Below are positions 36,101 to 46,057 of a DNA stretch of 64,000 nt, piece after piece; position 1 is the stretch's first letter, and each line of letters begins with the position of its first letter. The position numbers and the translations under genes are program-made. This stretch comes from Streptomyces scabiei 87.22 (GTDB lineage: Bacteria > Actinomycetota > Actinomycetes > Streptomycetales > Streptomycetaceae), in NCBI RefSeq assembly GCF_000091305.1, contig NC_013929.1:2604001-2668000 (forward strand), given 5' to 3'. The notes beneath the pieces were generated by a model, which saw only the letters and a program-made list of their open reading frames with translations, was not told where the DNA came from and ran no database searches.

Positions 36101-37411
36101 GAACCGTCGGCGGACGCCTGGCTGGGCCAGGTCATCACCGCACTGGCCACGGAGACGGACGCGGATACGCCCGGGACCCGGGACGCGGGCACGGCCGGCA
36201 CCCGGACAGCGGCACCGGGGGCCACCACCGCCGCCGTTCCCGCCGCCCCGCGGCTCGCCGCCCCCGCACTCGCGCCCGCGCCCGTCCGGCCCGCGAAGCC
36301 CGCGCCCGCCACCGCCCGGCTGGTCGGCAACCGGCTGCTCAGCCTGCCCGGCGCCGGCAAGGAGGTGCGCCGCTTCACCTTCGACACCAGCGGGACCGGC
36401 CTGACGTACGAGGCGGGCGACGCGCTCGGGGTGCGGCCGGTCAACTCGGCCGGTCCGGTGGCGGAATGGCTGGCGGTAACGGGGCTGGACGGCTCGGCTC
36501 CGGTGGAGGTCGCCGGGGTGGGCGCGGTGCCCTTCGCCGAGGCCCTGCACCGGCATCTCGACATCACCCGGATCACCCCGGACCTGCTCCGCTTCGTCTC
36601 CGAACGGACGCGGGACAACCGGGAGCTGAAGAAGCTGATGCGTCCGGACAACAAGGACGGGCTGGCCCAGTGGTCCTGGGGCCGGCAGGCCGTGGACGTG
36701 GTGGCCGAGTTCGCCGTGCGGGCCTCCGGCGAGGAGTGGGCGGGTGTCTTCAAACGGCTGCAGCCCCGGCTGTACTCGATCTCGTCGAGCCCGCTCGTCG
36801 ACCCGCACCACATCTCGCTGACGGTGTCGGTCGTGCGGTACGAGAACCTGCGCGGACTCGCGCGCGGCGGGGTCTGCTCGCCCTTCCTCGCGGACGGCGA
36901 GGCGGACCTGGAGGTGCCGGTCTTCGTGCAGCGCTCGCCGCACTTCCGGCCGCCCGCCGACCCGGCGACCCCCATGGTCATGGTCGGTCCGGGCACCGGT
37001 GTCGCCCCCTTCATCGGCTTCCTCCAGGAACGACGGGCCCTCGGACACCGGGCGCCCAACTGGCTGTTCTTCGGGGAGCAGCACCGGGCGACGGACTTCT
37101 ACTACCGGCAGGAGCTGGCGGATCTCCAGGAGTCCGGTGTGCTCGGCCGGCTGGACACCGCCTTCTCCCGTGACCAGCGGGCCAAGGTCTACGTCCAGGA
37201 CCGTATGCGCGAGCACGGGCCCGAGCTGTGGCACTGGCTCCAGGACGGCGCCCGCTTCTACGTCTGCGGCGACGCGTCCCGCATGGCGAAGGACGTGGAC
37301 CGGGCCCTGCGGGACGTCGCGGTCGCCCACGGCGGGATGACCGAGGACGAGGCCGCCGCGTACGTGAAGCAGCTCGCGACGGAGAAGCGGTACGTCCGCG
37401 ACGTGTACTGA
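33197..37411 (+). CDS. nasC: Assimilatory nitrate reductase fused to sulfite-reductase-type flavoprotein
   Basis: The 1404-residue protein carries a whole electron chain. Residues about 1-720 are a molybdopterin-bisMGD nitrate reductase with a [4Fe-4S] motif at Cys17, Cys20, Cys24 and Cys57. After a Pro/Ala/Val-rich linker comes a short CysJ-like helix region and a flavodoxin domain near residue 838 ([10 protein letters not shown]). Then another Ala/Pro linker and a ferredoxin-NADP reductase-type module (about 1040-1404) follow, with RLYSISSSP for FAD and [12 protein letters not shown] for NADPH. It should take NADPH electrons to reduce nitrate to nitrite in the cytoplasm. The GTG follows GAGAGGGG. 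The fused form is known in Streptomyces. A GlnR-like site precedes it. Confidence 0.93.
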   Translation: MAAEGPQGTTTQVRTVCSYCGVGCGMLLDVGAGPDGRRTVLRATGDKAHPANFGRLCTKGATTADMLSAPGRLTTALVRADRGDGPVPAPVSEAITETARRLRAIIDEHGPDAFAFYVSGQMSLEAQYLANKLAKGFIRTNQIESNSRLCMASAGTGYKLSLGADGPPGSYEDLDRADVFLVIGSNMADCHPILFLRMMDRVKAGAKLIVVDPRRTATAEKADLFLRIRPGTDLALLNGLLHLLHANGHTDPGFIAAHTEGWEAMPAFLADYAPDAVAGITGIPEEDIREAARLIGEAAEWTSCWTMGLNQSTHGTWNTNALVNLHLATGAICRPGSGPFSLTGQPNAMGGREMGYMGPGLPGQRSVLVDEERAFVEELWGLAPDSLRADGVGKGTVEMFRKMADGEIRACWIICTNPVASVANRRTVIEGLEAAEFVVTQDVFADTETNAYADVVLPGALWTESEGVLVNSERTLTLAAPAADPPGEAMADWRIIAAVAREMGFEKGFSYDTAEQVFEEIKQAWNPRTGWDLRGVSHERLRSGPVQWPAAAEDGPARNPIRYAGAGADGALLFPTASGRAVFHARPHLPAAEMPDDDYPFVLNTGRLQHQWHTLTKTGRVAKLNKLNPGPFVEVHPQDADELGLRDGDGVEVASRRGRAVLPAVVSDRVMPGCVFAPFHWNDLFGEYLSINAVTSDAVDPLSFQPELKVCAVSLAKVAAPVRTPATPAAAPTGAGVPATVPPPSTVPPSVAVPAAVAPGADVFGLDPSPPPVLSAQERRYLTGFLAGLGSGVQGVPVLPADAPFSPEHALWVNGVLAGMYSRTAAPAPAPVAGTGTAGREVVVLWASQTGTAEEFAVAAAEHLGAAGHRATLVGMDEAEPERLPLGADLLLITSTFGDGDAPDNGSGFWDALSHREAPRLDGVRYAVLAFGDSSYDDFCGHGRRLDARLDELGAVRLAPRTDCEPDYEPSADAWLGQVITALATETDADTPGTRDAGTAGTRTAAPGATTAAVPAAPRLAAPALAPAPVRPAKPAPATARLVGNRLLSLPGAGKEVRRFTFDTSGTGLTYEAGDALGVRPVNSAGPVAEWLAVTGLDGSAPVEVAGVGAVPFAEALHRHLDITRITPDLLRFVSERTRDNRELKKLMRPDNKDGLAQWSWGRQAVDVVAEFAVRASGEEWAGVFKRLQPRLYSISSSPLVDPHHISLTVSVVRYENLRGLARGGVCSPFLADGEADLEVPVFVQRSPHFRPPADPATPMVMVGPGTGVAPFIGFLQERRALGHRAPNWLFFGEQHRATDFYYRQELADLQESGVLGRLDTAFSRDQRAKVYVQDRMREHGPELWHWLQDGARFYVCGDASRMAKDVDRALRDVAVAHGGMTEDEAAAYVKQLATEKRYVRDVY

Positions 37412-37471
37412 GCCCACGCTCCCTCCTCCCCTCCCGCCCCGCTCCCTTTCACGGCTTTGCCATCTCTTTAC

Positions 37472-37495
37472 AACGTGCTCCCCCGCTGTCTCGTC
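37472..37495 (+). promoter_or_regulatory. Possible ECF-type promoter before the sorted-protein gene
   Basis: AAC at 37472-37474 and CGTC at 37492-37495 are spaced by 17 bases, like many ECF sigma promoters. It is 123 bases before the surface-protein start. The match is short and could be chance. It is of interest because an ECF sigma gene ends the same operon. Confidence 0.25.
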
Positions 37496-37617
37496 TCTCC
37501 GCTCGACATCTGATGCCGCCGCGTGCCGGTGACCGGCCGGGCGGCACACGAAGCCGTCGCCCCCGCCGAACACGGCAGCGGGTGAGGCCCGTTGAGCCCG
37601 ACGAGAGAGAGCGACCC

Positions 37618-38004
37618 ATGCGCCGAACCGTCCTCAGTGCCACGGCACTCGTGTTCACCGCCGTACTGGCGACCGCGCCGTCCGCGTTCGCCGACGACAC
37701 GAGCCCGACCACCGCCCCGCGCGAGGCATCCACCGCACCGAGCGCGGCACCGAGCGCGGTCCCCTCCGCCCCGGCCGAGGAGCCCGCGACCCGACCCACC
37801 AAGGTCCCGGACCGCCGGGACGCGAGCCCGGCGCCGAGCCAGGTCTCCGTCGTTCCCAGCGGCGCGCCCGACACGGGGGCGGCGACCGGCTCGGAGGGAT
37901 CCGGCAGCACGGGCGTGCTGGCCGGTACGGGCGCCACCGCCCTGCTCGTCGGCGGCGGCGCGGCCGTCGTGCTGCTGCGCCGCCGGCGGGCGAACGGGGC
38001 GTGA
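37618..38004 (+). CDS. Secreted cell-wall protein with LAXTG-type sorting signal
   Basis: The 128-residue protein has a signal peptide (about residues 1-25, APSAFADD). A long Pro/Ser/Thr/Ala-rich wall-spanning stretch follows. The C-terminus reads LAGTG, then a hydrophobic helix, then RRRR. LAXTG is the signal used by Streptomyces sortases, so this protein is probably attached to peptidoglycan. There is no globular domain; it may serve as a spacer or scaffold. Its stop overlaps the sortase start by four bases, which ties the two together. Confidence 0.85.
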   Translation: MRRTVLSATALVFTAVLATAPSAFADDTSPTTAPREASTAPSAAPSAVPSAPAEEPATRPTKVPDRRDASPAPSQVSVVPSGAPDTGAATGSEGSGSTGVLAGTGATALLVGGGAAVVLLRRRRANGA

Positions 38005-38618
38005 CCTTGTTCTCCAGGCGCGCCTTCGCCGCCGCGGCGGCGGCCTCGCTGCTCGTGGGCTGCGACGACCGGCGGACCGACCGCACCACGACCGCACCCC
38101 CCGCGGGCGACCCGGCCCCGTCACCCCCGGCCGCGCCGTCCGGCGCCGTACGGCCCCTCGGCCGTTCGGTCCCGGTCCGGCTGCTGATCCCGGGCATCGG
38201 GGTGGACACCCCTCTCATCCGGCTGGGGCTGGCCCCGGACGGCACGGTGGAGGTGCCCCCGATCACGGCGCACGACCGGGCGGGCTGGTACGAGCACTCG
38301 CCGACCCCGGGACAGACCGGCCCGTCGGTGATCCTGGGCCATGTCACGGTCGGCCGTCACGGCGACGGGGTGTTCCGCCGGCTCGCGACGCTGCGGCGGG
38401 GCGAGCGGATCGAGGCGCGCCTGGAGAACGGCACGGCAGCTCGGTTCACCGTCGACGCCGTGACGACGGTCGCCAAGTCCGCCTTCCCGACGGACGAGGT
38501 CTACGGGAACGTGGCCCGTCCCGCCCTGCGTCTGGTCACCTGCGGGGGCCCGCGCAACGGGAGCGAGTACCGCGACAACGTGATCGTCTTCGCCACGCTG
38601 AGCCCCCCGGCCCGGTGA
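38001..38618 (+). CDS. Class F sortase with lipoprotein-like signal
   Basis: The 205-residue protein begins with a twin-arginine stretch and a lipobox-like LLVGC, so it may be a Tat-exported lipoprotein instead of a membrane-helix-anchored enzyme. The sortase fold follows, with the catalytic His in ILGHVTVG, Cys in LVTCGG and Arg in YRDNVIVFA. The GTG start overlaps the LAXTG protein stop (GTGA), pointing to that protein as substrate. Class F substrates are poorly known, so the pairing is an inference. Its stop overlaps a possible early start of the sigma factor gene. Confidence 0.88.
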   Translation: MTLFSRRAFAAAAAASLLVGCDDRRTDRTTTAPPAGDPAPSPPAAPSGAVRPLGRSVPVRLLIPGIGVDTPLIRLGLAPDGTVEVPPITAHDRAGWYEHSPTPGQTGPSVILGHVTVGRHGDGVFRRLATLRRGERIEARLENGTAARFTVDAVTTVAKSAFPTDEVYGNVARPALRLVTCGGPRNGSEYRDNVIVFATLSPPAR

Positions 38619-38695
38619 CCCCCGGCCCGCACCCGGATCCCGCGGCCGGCCCGTCACCGCTGCCGCTCGCCGCACCACCACGACCATGGAGAGCG

Positions 38696-39196
38696 TTGAA
38701 ACGGTCCCGTGAGAAGGCCGCGTCCGAACTGTTCGCCGCCCTCTATCCGCGCCTCGCCGGCTGGTGCCGTCGGCTCGTCGACGACGACGGGACGGCCCAC
38801 GAGATCGCGTCGGAGGCGTTCACCCGGCTGTGGGCCCGCTGGACGTCCGTGGCGGAGCCGCACGGATTCCTCTATGTCACCGCGGCCAACCTGGTGCGGG
38901 ACCACTGGCGCAGGACGGAACGCGAACGCAGGGCGATGCGGCGGGTCACCGCCGAGGCCTCGGTGCGTCCGCTGCCGGACCACGCCGAGTCGTCCGACCC
39001 CTCGGTGCGGCTGCTCGTGCAGTCACTGCCGGAACGGCTGCGCGTGCCGATCCTGTTGCACTACTACGCTGACATGCCGATCCGGGAGGTGTCCGTGCTG
39101 ACCGGACGCAAGGAGGGAACGGTCAAGGCCGACCTCCACGCGGCCCGCGAACTGCTCCGCGCCCATCTGAGGAGAAGCCTTGACCACACGCCCTGA
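38696..39196 (+). CDS. ECF-type RNA polymerase sigma factor
   Basis: The 166-residue protein has region 2 (ELFAALYPRLAGWCRRLVDD, then EAFTRLWARW and VTAANLVRDHWRR) and region 4 (LPERLRVPILLHYYADMP, then EVSVLTGRKEGTVKADLH). This is the two-region layout of extracytoplasmic-function sigma factors. The TTG at 38696 has GGAG just upstream. A GTG at 38615 that overlaps the sortase stop by four bases is an alternative and would add a Pro-rich 27-residue tail. It probably answers to the membrane protein encoded next, and may control this surface operon. Confidence 0.85.
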   Translation: MKRSREKAASELFAALYPRLAGWCRRLVDDDGTAHEIASEAFTRLWARWTSVAEPHGFLYVTAANLVRDHWRRTERERRAMRRVTAEASVRPLPDHAESSDPSVRLLVQSLPERLRVPILLHYYADMPIREVSVLTGRKEGTVKADLHAARELLRAHLRRSLDHTP

Positions 39197-39677
39197 CGAG
39201 GGCCCGGGGTTCGCGCCCGACGACGACCCGCTCACGGTCGTCCTGCGTCCCCCCGCCGTCCATCTCGGGCCGCCCCCCGGCCAGTTCGAGACCGTGCGCC
39301 GCGCCGCCGCCCGGCGCCGGCTGGTGCGCGCCGCGGCCGGTGCCGCCGCCGCCTGCGCGGCCGTCGCGCTCGTCGTCCTGCCGGTGCGCCTCGCCGGGAG
39401 CGACACCCCCCGCTCCCCCTCGGTCCCCCTGGCCCCGCCCCCCGCGACCGGCAGCCCCTCCCCCGCCCCGTCGGACTCCGGCACCCCTTCTCCCGGCGAA
39501 CAGCGCCCGACCCCGGCCCCCTCGACCCGGCCGGAGAAGACCGGCGCCGAGACCACCGTGCCGTCGGCGAGCCCGTCCACGGCCACCGAACGAACGGAGC
39601 GGCCCGCCGCGTCGTCACCGACCCCGGCCCGTCCCTCCGAAGCCCCGGCCCGGCGCTCGACGCCCCGCTCGGGCTGA
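39180..39677 (+). CDS. Single-span membrane protein, possible anti-sigma factor
   Basis: The 165-residue protein has a cytoplasmic head of about 45 residues, one membrane helix (about residues 50-70) and a long Pro/Ser/Thr-rich external tail. It overlaps the sigma gene by 17 bases and has AGGAGA before its TTG start, the usual layout of an ECF sigma with its anti-sigma. The head carries no zinc-finger (ZAS) HxxxCxxC motif, so the anti-sigma role rests on position alone. The tail has no sensor domain that I recognise. Confidence 0.6.
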   Translation: MTTRPDEGPGFAPDDDPLTVVLRPPAVHLGPPPGQFETVRRAAARRRLVRAAAGAAAACAAVALVVLPVRLAGSDTPRSPSVPLAPPPATGSPSPAPSDSGTPSPGEQRPTPAPSTRPEKTGAETTVPSASPSTATERTERPAASSPTPARPSEAPARRSTPRSG

Positions 39678-40060
39678 GCGCCGGCTCTGCCGGCCCACCT
39701 CGGCGATGCGGTGCGCCCGTCGAACAGAGTGGCGCCCGGGACGATCACGGCGGTCGTCCGGTCCGGCCGCACTCGGTGCGAGGCCGGACCGGACCCGGGG
39801 CGGGTGCCTCGGGGCACCGTCACGATCAAGTCGCGGCGCCTCGCGGGGCTGATCGATCACGTTGTTCCGGCCGGGCGGACGGGCGGCTCGGCCGCCTGCC
39901 CTGACCAGCGGAAAGGAGAGCCGGAACCGGGCGCCGCGGAATCCGGGTCCGGTGGCCCGGTGAGGCTCCTGAAACACCCGATGGCGTAAAGGCGTCCATA
40001 GGCGGCCACCCTTGGTCGTTTCAGCCCCAAAGCTTGAACACAAATTACACACATCCCCTC
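39678..40060. other. Intergenic stretch without a gene
   Basis: No credible frame is seen between the putative anti-sigma gene and the exopolysaccharide promoter. The last 60 bases turn AT-rich and contain TTGAACAC at about 40034. Confidence 0.5.
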
Positions 40061-40088
40061 TTCAAGACTGGCCCCGATGGTCTAGATT
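40061..40088 (+). promoter_or_regulatory. Candidate promoter of the exopolysaccharide operon
   Basis: TTCAAG (40061-40066), a 16-base spacer and TAGATT (40083-40088) approximate a vegetative promoter in an AT-rich pocket. The inverted pair GTGCT/AGCAC follows at about 40093-40113. The first operon start is 400 bases downstream, leaving a long leader. Confidence 0.4.
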
Positions 40089-40125
40089 GACCGTGCTTCA
40101 GCTGTTCGAGCACGAGGCGACCGTT

Positions 40126-40197
40126 AATGATCAATAGGTCCAGCCCTGGGGAAAATTCGCTTTCGCGACCCCGTCGCCGGGCGTAGGGGTGATCATT
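40126..40197 (+). promoter_or_regulatory. Possible structured leader with long-range stem
   Basis: AATGATCA (40126-40133) pairs perfectly with TGATCATT (40190-40197). Between them GGGG/CCCC and CCCG/CGGG can form inner stems. The layout resembles a multi-stem leader RNA, but it matches no riboswitch class that I can name. Confidence 0.3.
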
Positions 40198-40348
40198 CCC
40201 GGAGCCCGGGAGGGGGCCTTGGGTGCGGGGAGCACCCGGGATTTCGAGAGTTCTCGCGCGCCTCGAAAGCCCACGGGCCGTAGGTGTCCACCGCCGCCGG
40301 GACGAGTGGACGGAGCAGTACCGGCACGGCCGGATGTCCGGCGCGGGA

Positions 40349-40437
40349 GGCGGGGGCCTCCCGGAAGAAGCAAGCGCGAACGCGGGGGCGGGGGCCTCCC
40401 GAGGGGAGGGACGGTACGGGGGGCGGGGGCCTCCCGG
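40349..40437. repeat. Three copies of GGCGGGGGCCTCCCG
   Basis: Copies at 40349-40364, 40387-40401 and 40422-40437 are spaced 38 and 35 bases apart in the leader of the exopolysaccharide operon. The first can fold as GGGAGGC/GCCTCCC with a four-base loop. The last copy ends 57 bases before the first start codon. Confidence 0.7.
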
Positions 40438-40494
40438 GGCGAGGAAACAGTGTGCGGCGAACACGTCGAACCACTGGGAACCTTGGGGGGTTCT

Positions 40495-41973
40495 GTGCGG
40501 CAAGGGGAATTGGTCAGCCCGTTTCCGTCGGCGCGGGGGCGTCTGGCGAGCGGGGCCATCAGCGGGACCACGATCGAGTGGGAGCAGCGCTACCGCCGTA
40601 CCGTGATCATGAGCGACACCGTGGCCACGGCCACCGTGGTGGCGGCGATCGGTAATTTCTTCGGGGCCCGGGACGCGGCCAACTGGCACGAGAAGTGGGG
40701 AATTCTTGCATTCGGCACCGAACTGCTGGTGCTGGGTGCGCTCGCGGTGAGCCGGGCATGGGCTCCCGCCGTACTCGGCCAGGGTGCCGAGGAATTCCGC
40801 CGGCTCGGACGTTCGCTGTTCACGGCGACCGTCGTGCTCGCGCTCGGCGGAATCGCTCTCACCTCGCGCAACATCAAACTCTGGATCTTCGTCGCCATTC
40901 CCGCGATCGCGCTGGTCACCATGACCGTGCGTTATCTGCTGCGTCTTTCCCTGCACAGACAGCGCAAGGAGGGGCGGTGTCTGAGACCGGTGCTCGCCGC
41001 CGGGAGCCCGGCCACCGTGAGTGATCTGATCGCCCGGACACGCAAGTTCCCGCACCTGGGCTGGCGGGTGGACGCGGTGTGCACCACGGACGGCCTCGGC
41101 TTCGGCGGTGAGTTCCTGGACGGCGTGCCGGTGGTCGGCGGTCTGGCGGACGTCGCGGGCCATGTCCGCCGCGACGGCTACCGCGTCGTCGCGGTCACCC
41201 CGGACCCGCACTGGTCACCGCACCGGCTGCAGCGGCTGGCCTGGAACCTCGAAGGCAGCGACGCCGAGATGGTCGTGGCCCCGGTGCTGATGGAGGTGGC
41301 CGGCCCCCGGCTGCACGTCGACGCGGTGCTCGGGATCCCGCTGCTGCGGGTCAGCATGCCGGCCTTCACCGGGGGCCGCCGGGCGGTCAAGGAAGTCGTC
41401 GACCGCATAGGCGCAACGATTCTGCTGATGCTGTTCGCGCCGCTGATGGCCCTCGTCGCGCTGTTGGTGCTCATGGACAGCCGGGGCGGGGCGTTCTACC
41501 GCCAGCGCCGGGTCGGCAAGGACGGCCGCGAGTTCACCATCCTCAAGTTCCGCACCATGGTCACCGGCGCGCACAAGGCACGCGACGCGCTGGCCGACCG
41601 CAACGAGGGCGCCGGGCCGCTGTTCAAGCTGCGCCGGGATCCGCGGGTGACCCGGGTGGGGGCGGTGCTGCGCCGCTACTCGCTCGACGAACTCCCCCAG
41701 CTCCTCAACGTACTCACCGGATCGATGTCGCTCGTCGGTCCGCGCCCGCCGCTGCCGGAGGAGTCCGCCGCGTACGGCCCGGACATCCGGCGGCGGCTGC
41801 TGGTCAAGCCCGGCCTCACCGGTCTGTGGCAGATCAGCGGACGCAGCGACCTGTCGTGGGAGGAGGCGGTGCGCCTGGACCTGCGGTACGTGGAGGACTG
41901 GTCGCTCGCCCTCGACAGCGTGATCCTCTGGAAGACGCTGCGCGCGGTGATCCACGGGCAGGGGGCCTACTGA
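40495..41973 (+). CDS. Polyprenyl glycosylphosphotransferase initiating exopolysaccharide synthesis
   Basis: The 492-residue protein belongs to the WcaJ/CpsE type. The N-terminal half has about four membrane helices and a nucleotide-binding-like domain (about 140-280). The C-terminal sugar-transferase domain starts near residue 299 with a hydrophobic hairpin, then ILKFRTMVTGAHKARD, SLDELPQLLNVLTGSMSLVG and GLTGLWQISGRSDLSW. It transfers a sugar-1-phosphate to undecaprenyl phosphate, the first step of repeat-unit assembly. The GTG at 40495 was chosen for the G-run just upstream; another GTG at 40451 is possible. It opens the operon. Confidence 0.9.
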   Translation: MRQGELVSPFPSARGRLASGAISGTTIEWEQRYRRTVIMSDTVATATVVAAIGNFFGARDAANWHEKWGILAFGTELLVLGALAVSRAWAPAVLGQGAEEFRRLGRSLFTATVVLALGGIALTSRNIKLWIFVAIPAIALVTMTVRYLLRLSLHRQRKEGRCLRPVLAAGSPATVSDLIARTRKFPHLGWRVDAVCTTDGLGFGGEFLDGVPVVGGLADVAGHVRRDGYRVVAVTPDPHWSPHRLQRLAWNLEGSDAEMVVAPVLMEVAGPRLHVDAVLGIPLLRVSMPAFTGGRRAVKEVVDRIGATILLMLFAPLMALVALLVLMDSRGGAFYRQRRVGKDGREFTILKFRTMVTGAHKARDALADRNEGAGPLFKLRRDPRVTRVGAVLRRYSLDELPQLLNVLTGSMSLVGPRPPLPEESAAYGPDIRRRLLVKPGLTGLWQISGRSDLSWEEAVRLDLRYVEDWSLALDSVILWKTLRAVIHGQGAY

Positions 41974-42055
41974 TGCGCCGGGAACCGCAACTCGACGACG
42001 CCGCCGAAGCGCGGACCGCAGGCCGTGGGGGCCTGCCTGGGGGGAGGAACGGGTC

Positions 42056-43372
<1,317 letters not shown>

Positions 43373-43373
43373 C

Positions 43374-44690
43374 GTGAGGCGCGGGAGCCGGCCGGGCCGG
43401 CGCGCGCTGATTCTGGTGGAGAACCTCTCGGTGCCGTTCGACCGGCGGGTGTGGCAGGAGTGCACGACGCTGCGGGACGCGGGCTGGACGGTGCACGTCA
43501 TCTGCCCGCAGGGGACCAAGCGGGACACCGAACCCGAGGCGGAGATCGACGGGGTGCGGATCCACCGGTACCCGTTGCGCGCCGCCACCGGGGGGCCGTC
43601 CGGCTATCTGCGGGAGTACGGCTCGGCGCTGTGGCACACGGTCCGGCTGGCGCGGAAGGTCGGCCCGGTGGACGTGGTGCACGCCTGCAACCCGCCCGAC
43701 CTGCTGTTCCTGCCCGCCCTGTGGATGAAGCGGCGGGGCGCGCGCTTCGTCTTCGACCAGCACGACCTGGTGCCCGAGCTGTACCTGTCGCGGTTCGACC
43801 GCGGCGAGGACCTGCTCTACCGCGCCGTGTGCGCGCTGGAACGGCGGACCTACCGGGCCGCGGACGTCGTGCTCGCCACGAACGAGAGCTACCGGGACGT
43901 CGCGGTGCGCCGCGGCGGCAAGCGGCCCGAGGACGTCTTCGTGGTGCGCAGCGCCCCCGACACCGGCCGGTTCCACCCGGTGCCGCCCGAGCCGGCGTTG
44001 AAGCGCGGCAAGCCCCATCTGCTGTGCTATCTCGGTGTCATGGGGCCGCAGGACGGCGTCGACTACGCGCTGCGGGCGCTGGCCAGGCTGCGCGACGAAC
44101 GGGGGCGGACCGACTGGCACGCGGTGTTCGTCGGCGCCGGCGACACCTTCGACGCGATGGTGGAGCTGTCCCGGCGGCTCGGGCTCGCGGACCGGGTGGA
44201 GTTCACCGGGCGCATCCCGGACGCCGACCTGGCGCGCTACCTGTCGACCGCGGACGTGTGCCTCTCCCCCGACCCGCGCAACCCGCTCAACGACGTGTCG
44301 ACCATGAACAAGGTGCTGGAGTACATGGTCATGGGCCGGCCGATCGTCTCGTTCGACCTCCGCGAGGCGCGGGTCTCCGCCGGTGAGGCCGCCGTGTACG
44401 CGCCGGCCAACGACGAGTCGGCCTTCGCGGGGCTCGTCGCGGGGCTGCTGGACGATCCGGACCAGCGGGCGCGTATGGGCAAGATCGGCCAGGAGCGGAT
44501 CGGCGGGGCGCTGTCCTGGAGCAACTCCCAGCGGTCGCTGCTCGCCGCGTACGCCGCGGCCTGCGGCGACCGTCCCCCGAGCCCGGCGAAGGACACGGCG
44601 CCGACGGGCGGTCCGGACGGGATGGGCGGGCCGGGCGGCGCGGGCGGGCCGGGCGGCGCGGACGGGCCGGGAACGAGGCCGCGCCGTTGA
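43374..44690 (+). CDS. Glycosyltransferase family 4
   Basis: The 438-residue protein is a GT-B fold enzyme. The N-terminal part has LILVENLSVPFDRRVWQE and VDVVHACNPPDLLFLPAL. The C-terminal donor half has LLCYLGVMGPQDGVDYALRA and MNKVLEYMVMGRPIVSFDL, with a conserved Glu. The last 25 residues are a Gly/Pro-rich tail with no family counterpart. The GTG at 43374 follows the dehydrogenase stop directly; a TTG four codons earlier overlaps that gene. It should add one sugar of the repeat unit; which one cannot be told. Confidence 0.88.
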   Translation: MRRGSRPGRRALILVENLSVPFDRRVWQECTTLRDAGWTVHVICPQGTKRDTEPEAEIDGVRIHRYPLRAATGGPSGYLREYGSALWHTVRLARKVGPVDVVHACNPPDLLFLPALWMKRRGARFVFDQHDLVPELYLSRFDRGEDLLYRAVCALERRTYRAADVVLATNESYRDVAVRRGGKRPEDVFVVRSAPDTGRFHPVPPEPALKRGKPHLLCYLGVMGPQDGVDYALRALARLRDERGRTDWHAVFVGAGDTFDAMVELSRRLGLADRVEFTGRIPDADLARYLSTADVCLSPDPRNPLNDVSTMNKVLEYMVMGRPIVSFDLREARVSAGEAAVYAPANDESAFAGLVAGLLDDPDQRARMGKIGQERIGGALSWSNSQRSLLAAYAAACGDRPPSPAKDTAPTGGPDGMGGPGGAGGPGGADGPGTRPRR

Positions 44691-46057
44691 GCGAAGACAC
44701 GATACGCCTGGTCACGATCGGGCGGATTATCCGCCGGCGCCGACGGCTCCTCATCATCCTCACCGTGGTGGGCGCGCTCGTCGGCTACGGCACCTCCCTG
44801 CTGCTCCCGCCCCGGTACACGACCTCGGCGTCGGTGCTGCTGCCGGGGGCGTGGGAGGAGCGCGAGCTGCTGACACAGGCGGAGATCGCGACCAGTTCGG
44901 TGGTGGTGGACCGCGCTGCCGGGGCGCTCGGCTGGACCGGGGTCGGCGGCGACGAGGTGCGGGAGCACGTCAGCGCCAAGTCCACCGACGGGAACATCAT
45001 CAAGATCTCGGGCACCGCCGACACCCCGGAGCACGCCCAGCAGCTCTCCGACCAGGTGGCCCGGCAGTTCGTCGCCTTCGCCAAGCAGGTCGCGGGCGAG
45101 AGCGCCGACCCCGAGACCGGGGCTCCCGAGGCGCTGCGGCAGACGGTGAAGAAGACCAGTCGCCGCATCACCGAGCTGGCCGAGCAGGCAGGGTCGGGCG
45201 AGACCGTGGAGAGCGTGCAGACCCGTACCGAGCTGGCGAAGCTGCGCACCACGCTGCAGGAGGCCATCGACAAGCTGGACCAGGCCGACCCGGCCGACGA
45301 ACAGGCCGCCAACCTGGTGGTCATGGGCTCCGCCGCCCGGCCGGTCGGCGAGTCCCCGCCGACCAGGACCCAGCTCATCGCCGCCGGGGCCCTGCTGTTC
45401 TTCCTGTGCACGGTCGCCGGCCATCTCGTCGCCGCCCGGATGAGCCGCCGGCTGCGGACCGAGACGGAGATCGCCGCGGCGCTGGGTTCGGCGCTGCTGG
45501 GCGCCGTCGACGTCCCCGTGGGACGGTCCGCGCACCGGCCGGGCGGCCGCGGCCCGGGAGCACTCCTGCGCCGGCTGCTGGGCGTCGACGTCCGTTGGGA
45601 CCTGCCGGCCCCGCGGACCTCCGGCGACGAGGCCAGCAGACAGATCCGCTACCGGCGGGTCTGCGGCCGCCTGCGGGAACAGCTGCCGGCCCCCCGGCGG
45701 CTGCTGGCGGTCGTCCCGGACGGCGACGAGACCGCCCGCAGCGCCGCCGAACGGCTCGTCGTCGAGGCCGGGAGCGATCCGCTGCTGCGGGTGGTGGGCG
45801 TTCCGGTGGGCCGGCCGATGGTGCCGGACCGCGTCCACGAGTCGGGGGTCCTGGTCGTGCTCAGCGCGGGCAGCTGGACCGCCGCTGAGCTGGCGGGCAT
45901 CACCGAGGCGTGCGCGGACGCCAAGCACGAGATCGTCGGCATCGTCCTCGCCGGCCCGGTCCGGGCGTCGCGTGCGTCCCGGACCGCCGGCCCGGCGCCG
46001 GAAGCCGTGACGCCCGCCTTCGCGGTCGGCGAGGACGCGAGAAGAGGTGCACGGTGA
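44687..46057 (+). CDS. Wzz-type chain-length protein with degenerate kinase-like domain (1)
   Basis: The 456-residue protein has a Wzz/YveK layout: a cytoplasmic RRRRR patch, a membrane helix near residues 22-40, an external coiled-coil region, and a second helix near 225-245. After it comes a cytoplasmic domain that resembles a BY-kinase (CpsD-like). Where the Walker A PGEGKTT would be, it reads PDGDETA near residue 340, so the phosphate-binding lysine is lost. A later VLVVLSAGSWTAAELAGITEA and IVGIVLAG match the kinase core order. It should set chain length without phosphotransfer. Its TTG overlaps the glycosyltransferase stop. Confidence 0.75.
   Translation: MSEDTIRLVTIGRIIRRRRRLLIILTVVGALVGYGTSLLLPPRYTTSASVLLPGAWEERELLTQAEIATSSVVVDRAAGALGWTGVGGDEVREHVSAKSTDGNIIKISGTADTPEHAQQLSDQVARQFVAFAKQVAGESADPETGAPEALRQTVKKTSRRITELAEQAGSGETVESVQTRTELAKLRTTLQEAIDKLDQADPADEQAANLVVMGSAARPVGESPPTRTQLIAAGALLFFLCTVAGHLVAARMSRRLRTETEIAAALGSALLGAVDVPVGRSAHRPGGRGPGALLRRLLGVDVRWDLPAPRTSGDEASRQIRYRRVCGRLREQLPAPRRLLAVVPDGDETARSAAERLVVEAGSDPLLRVVGVPVGRPMVPDRVHESGVLVVLSAGSWTAAELAGITEACADAKHEIVGIVLAGPVRASRASRTAGPAPEAVTPAFAVGEDARRGAR

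Noticed and set aside
40126..40197. c-di-AMP (ydaO) riboswitch in the exopolysaccharide leader
   Set aside because: I looked for the conserved ydaO core words and did not find them; only a general structured leader is claimed.
40045..41211. Minus-strand frame over the exopolysaccharide leader
   Set aside because: Pro/Arg-rich with no family likeness; it runs through the promoter and repeats and into the clear glycosylphosphotransferase.
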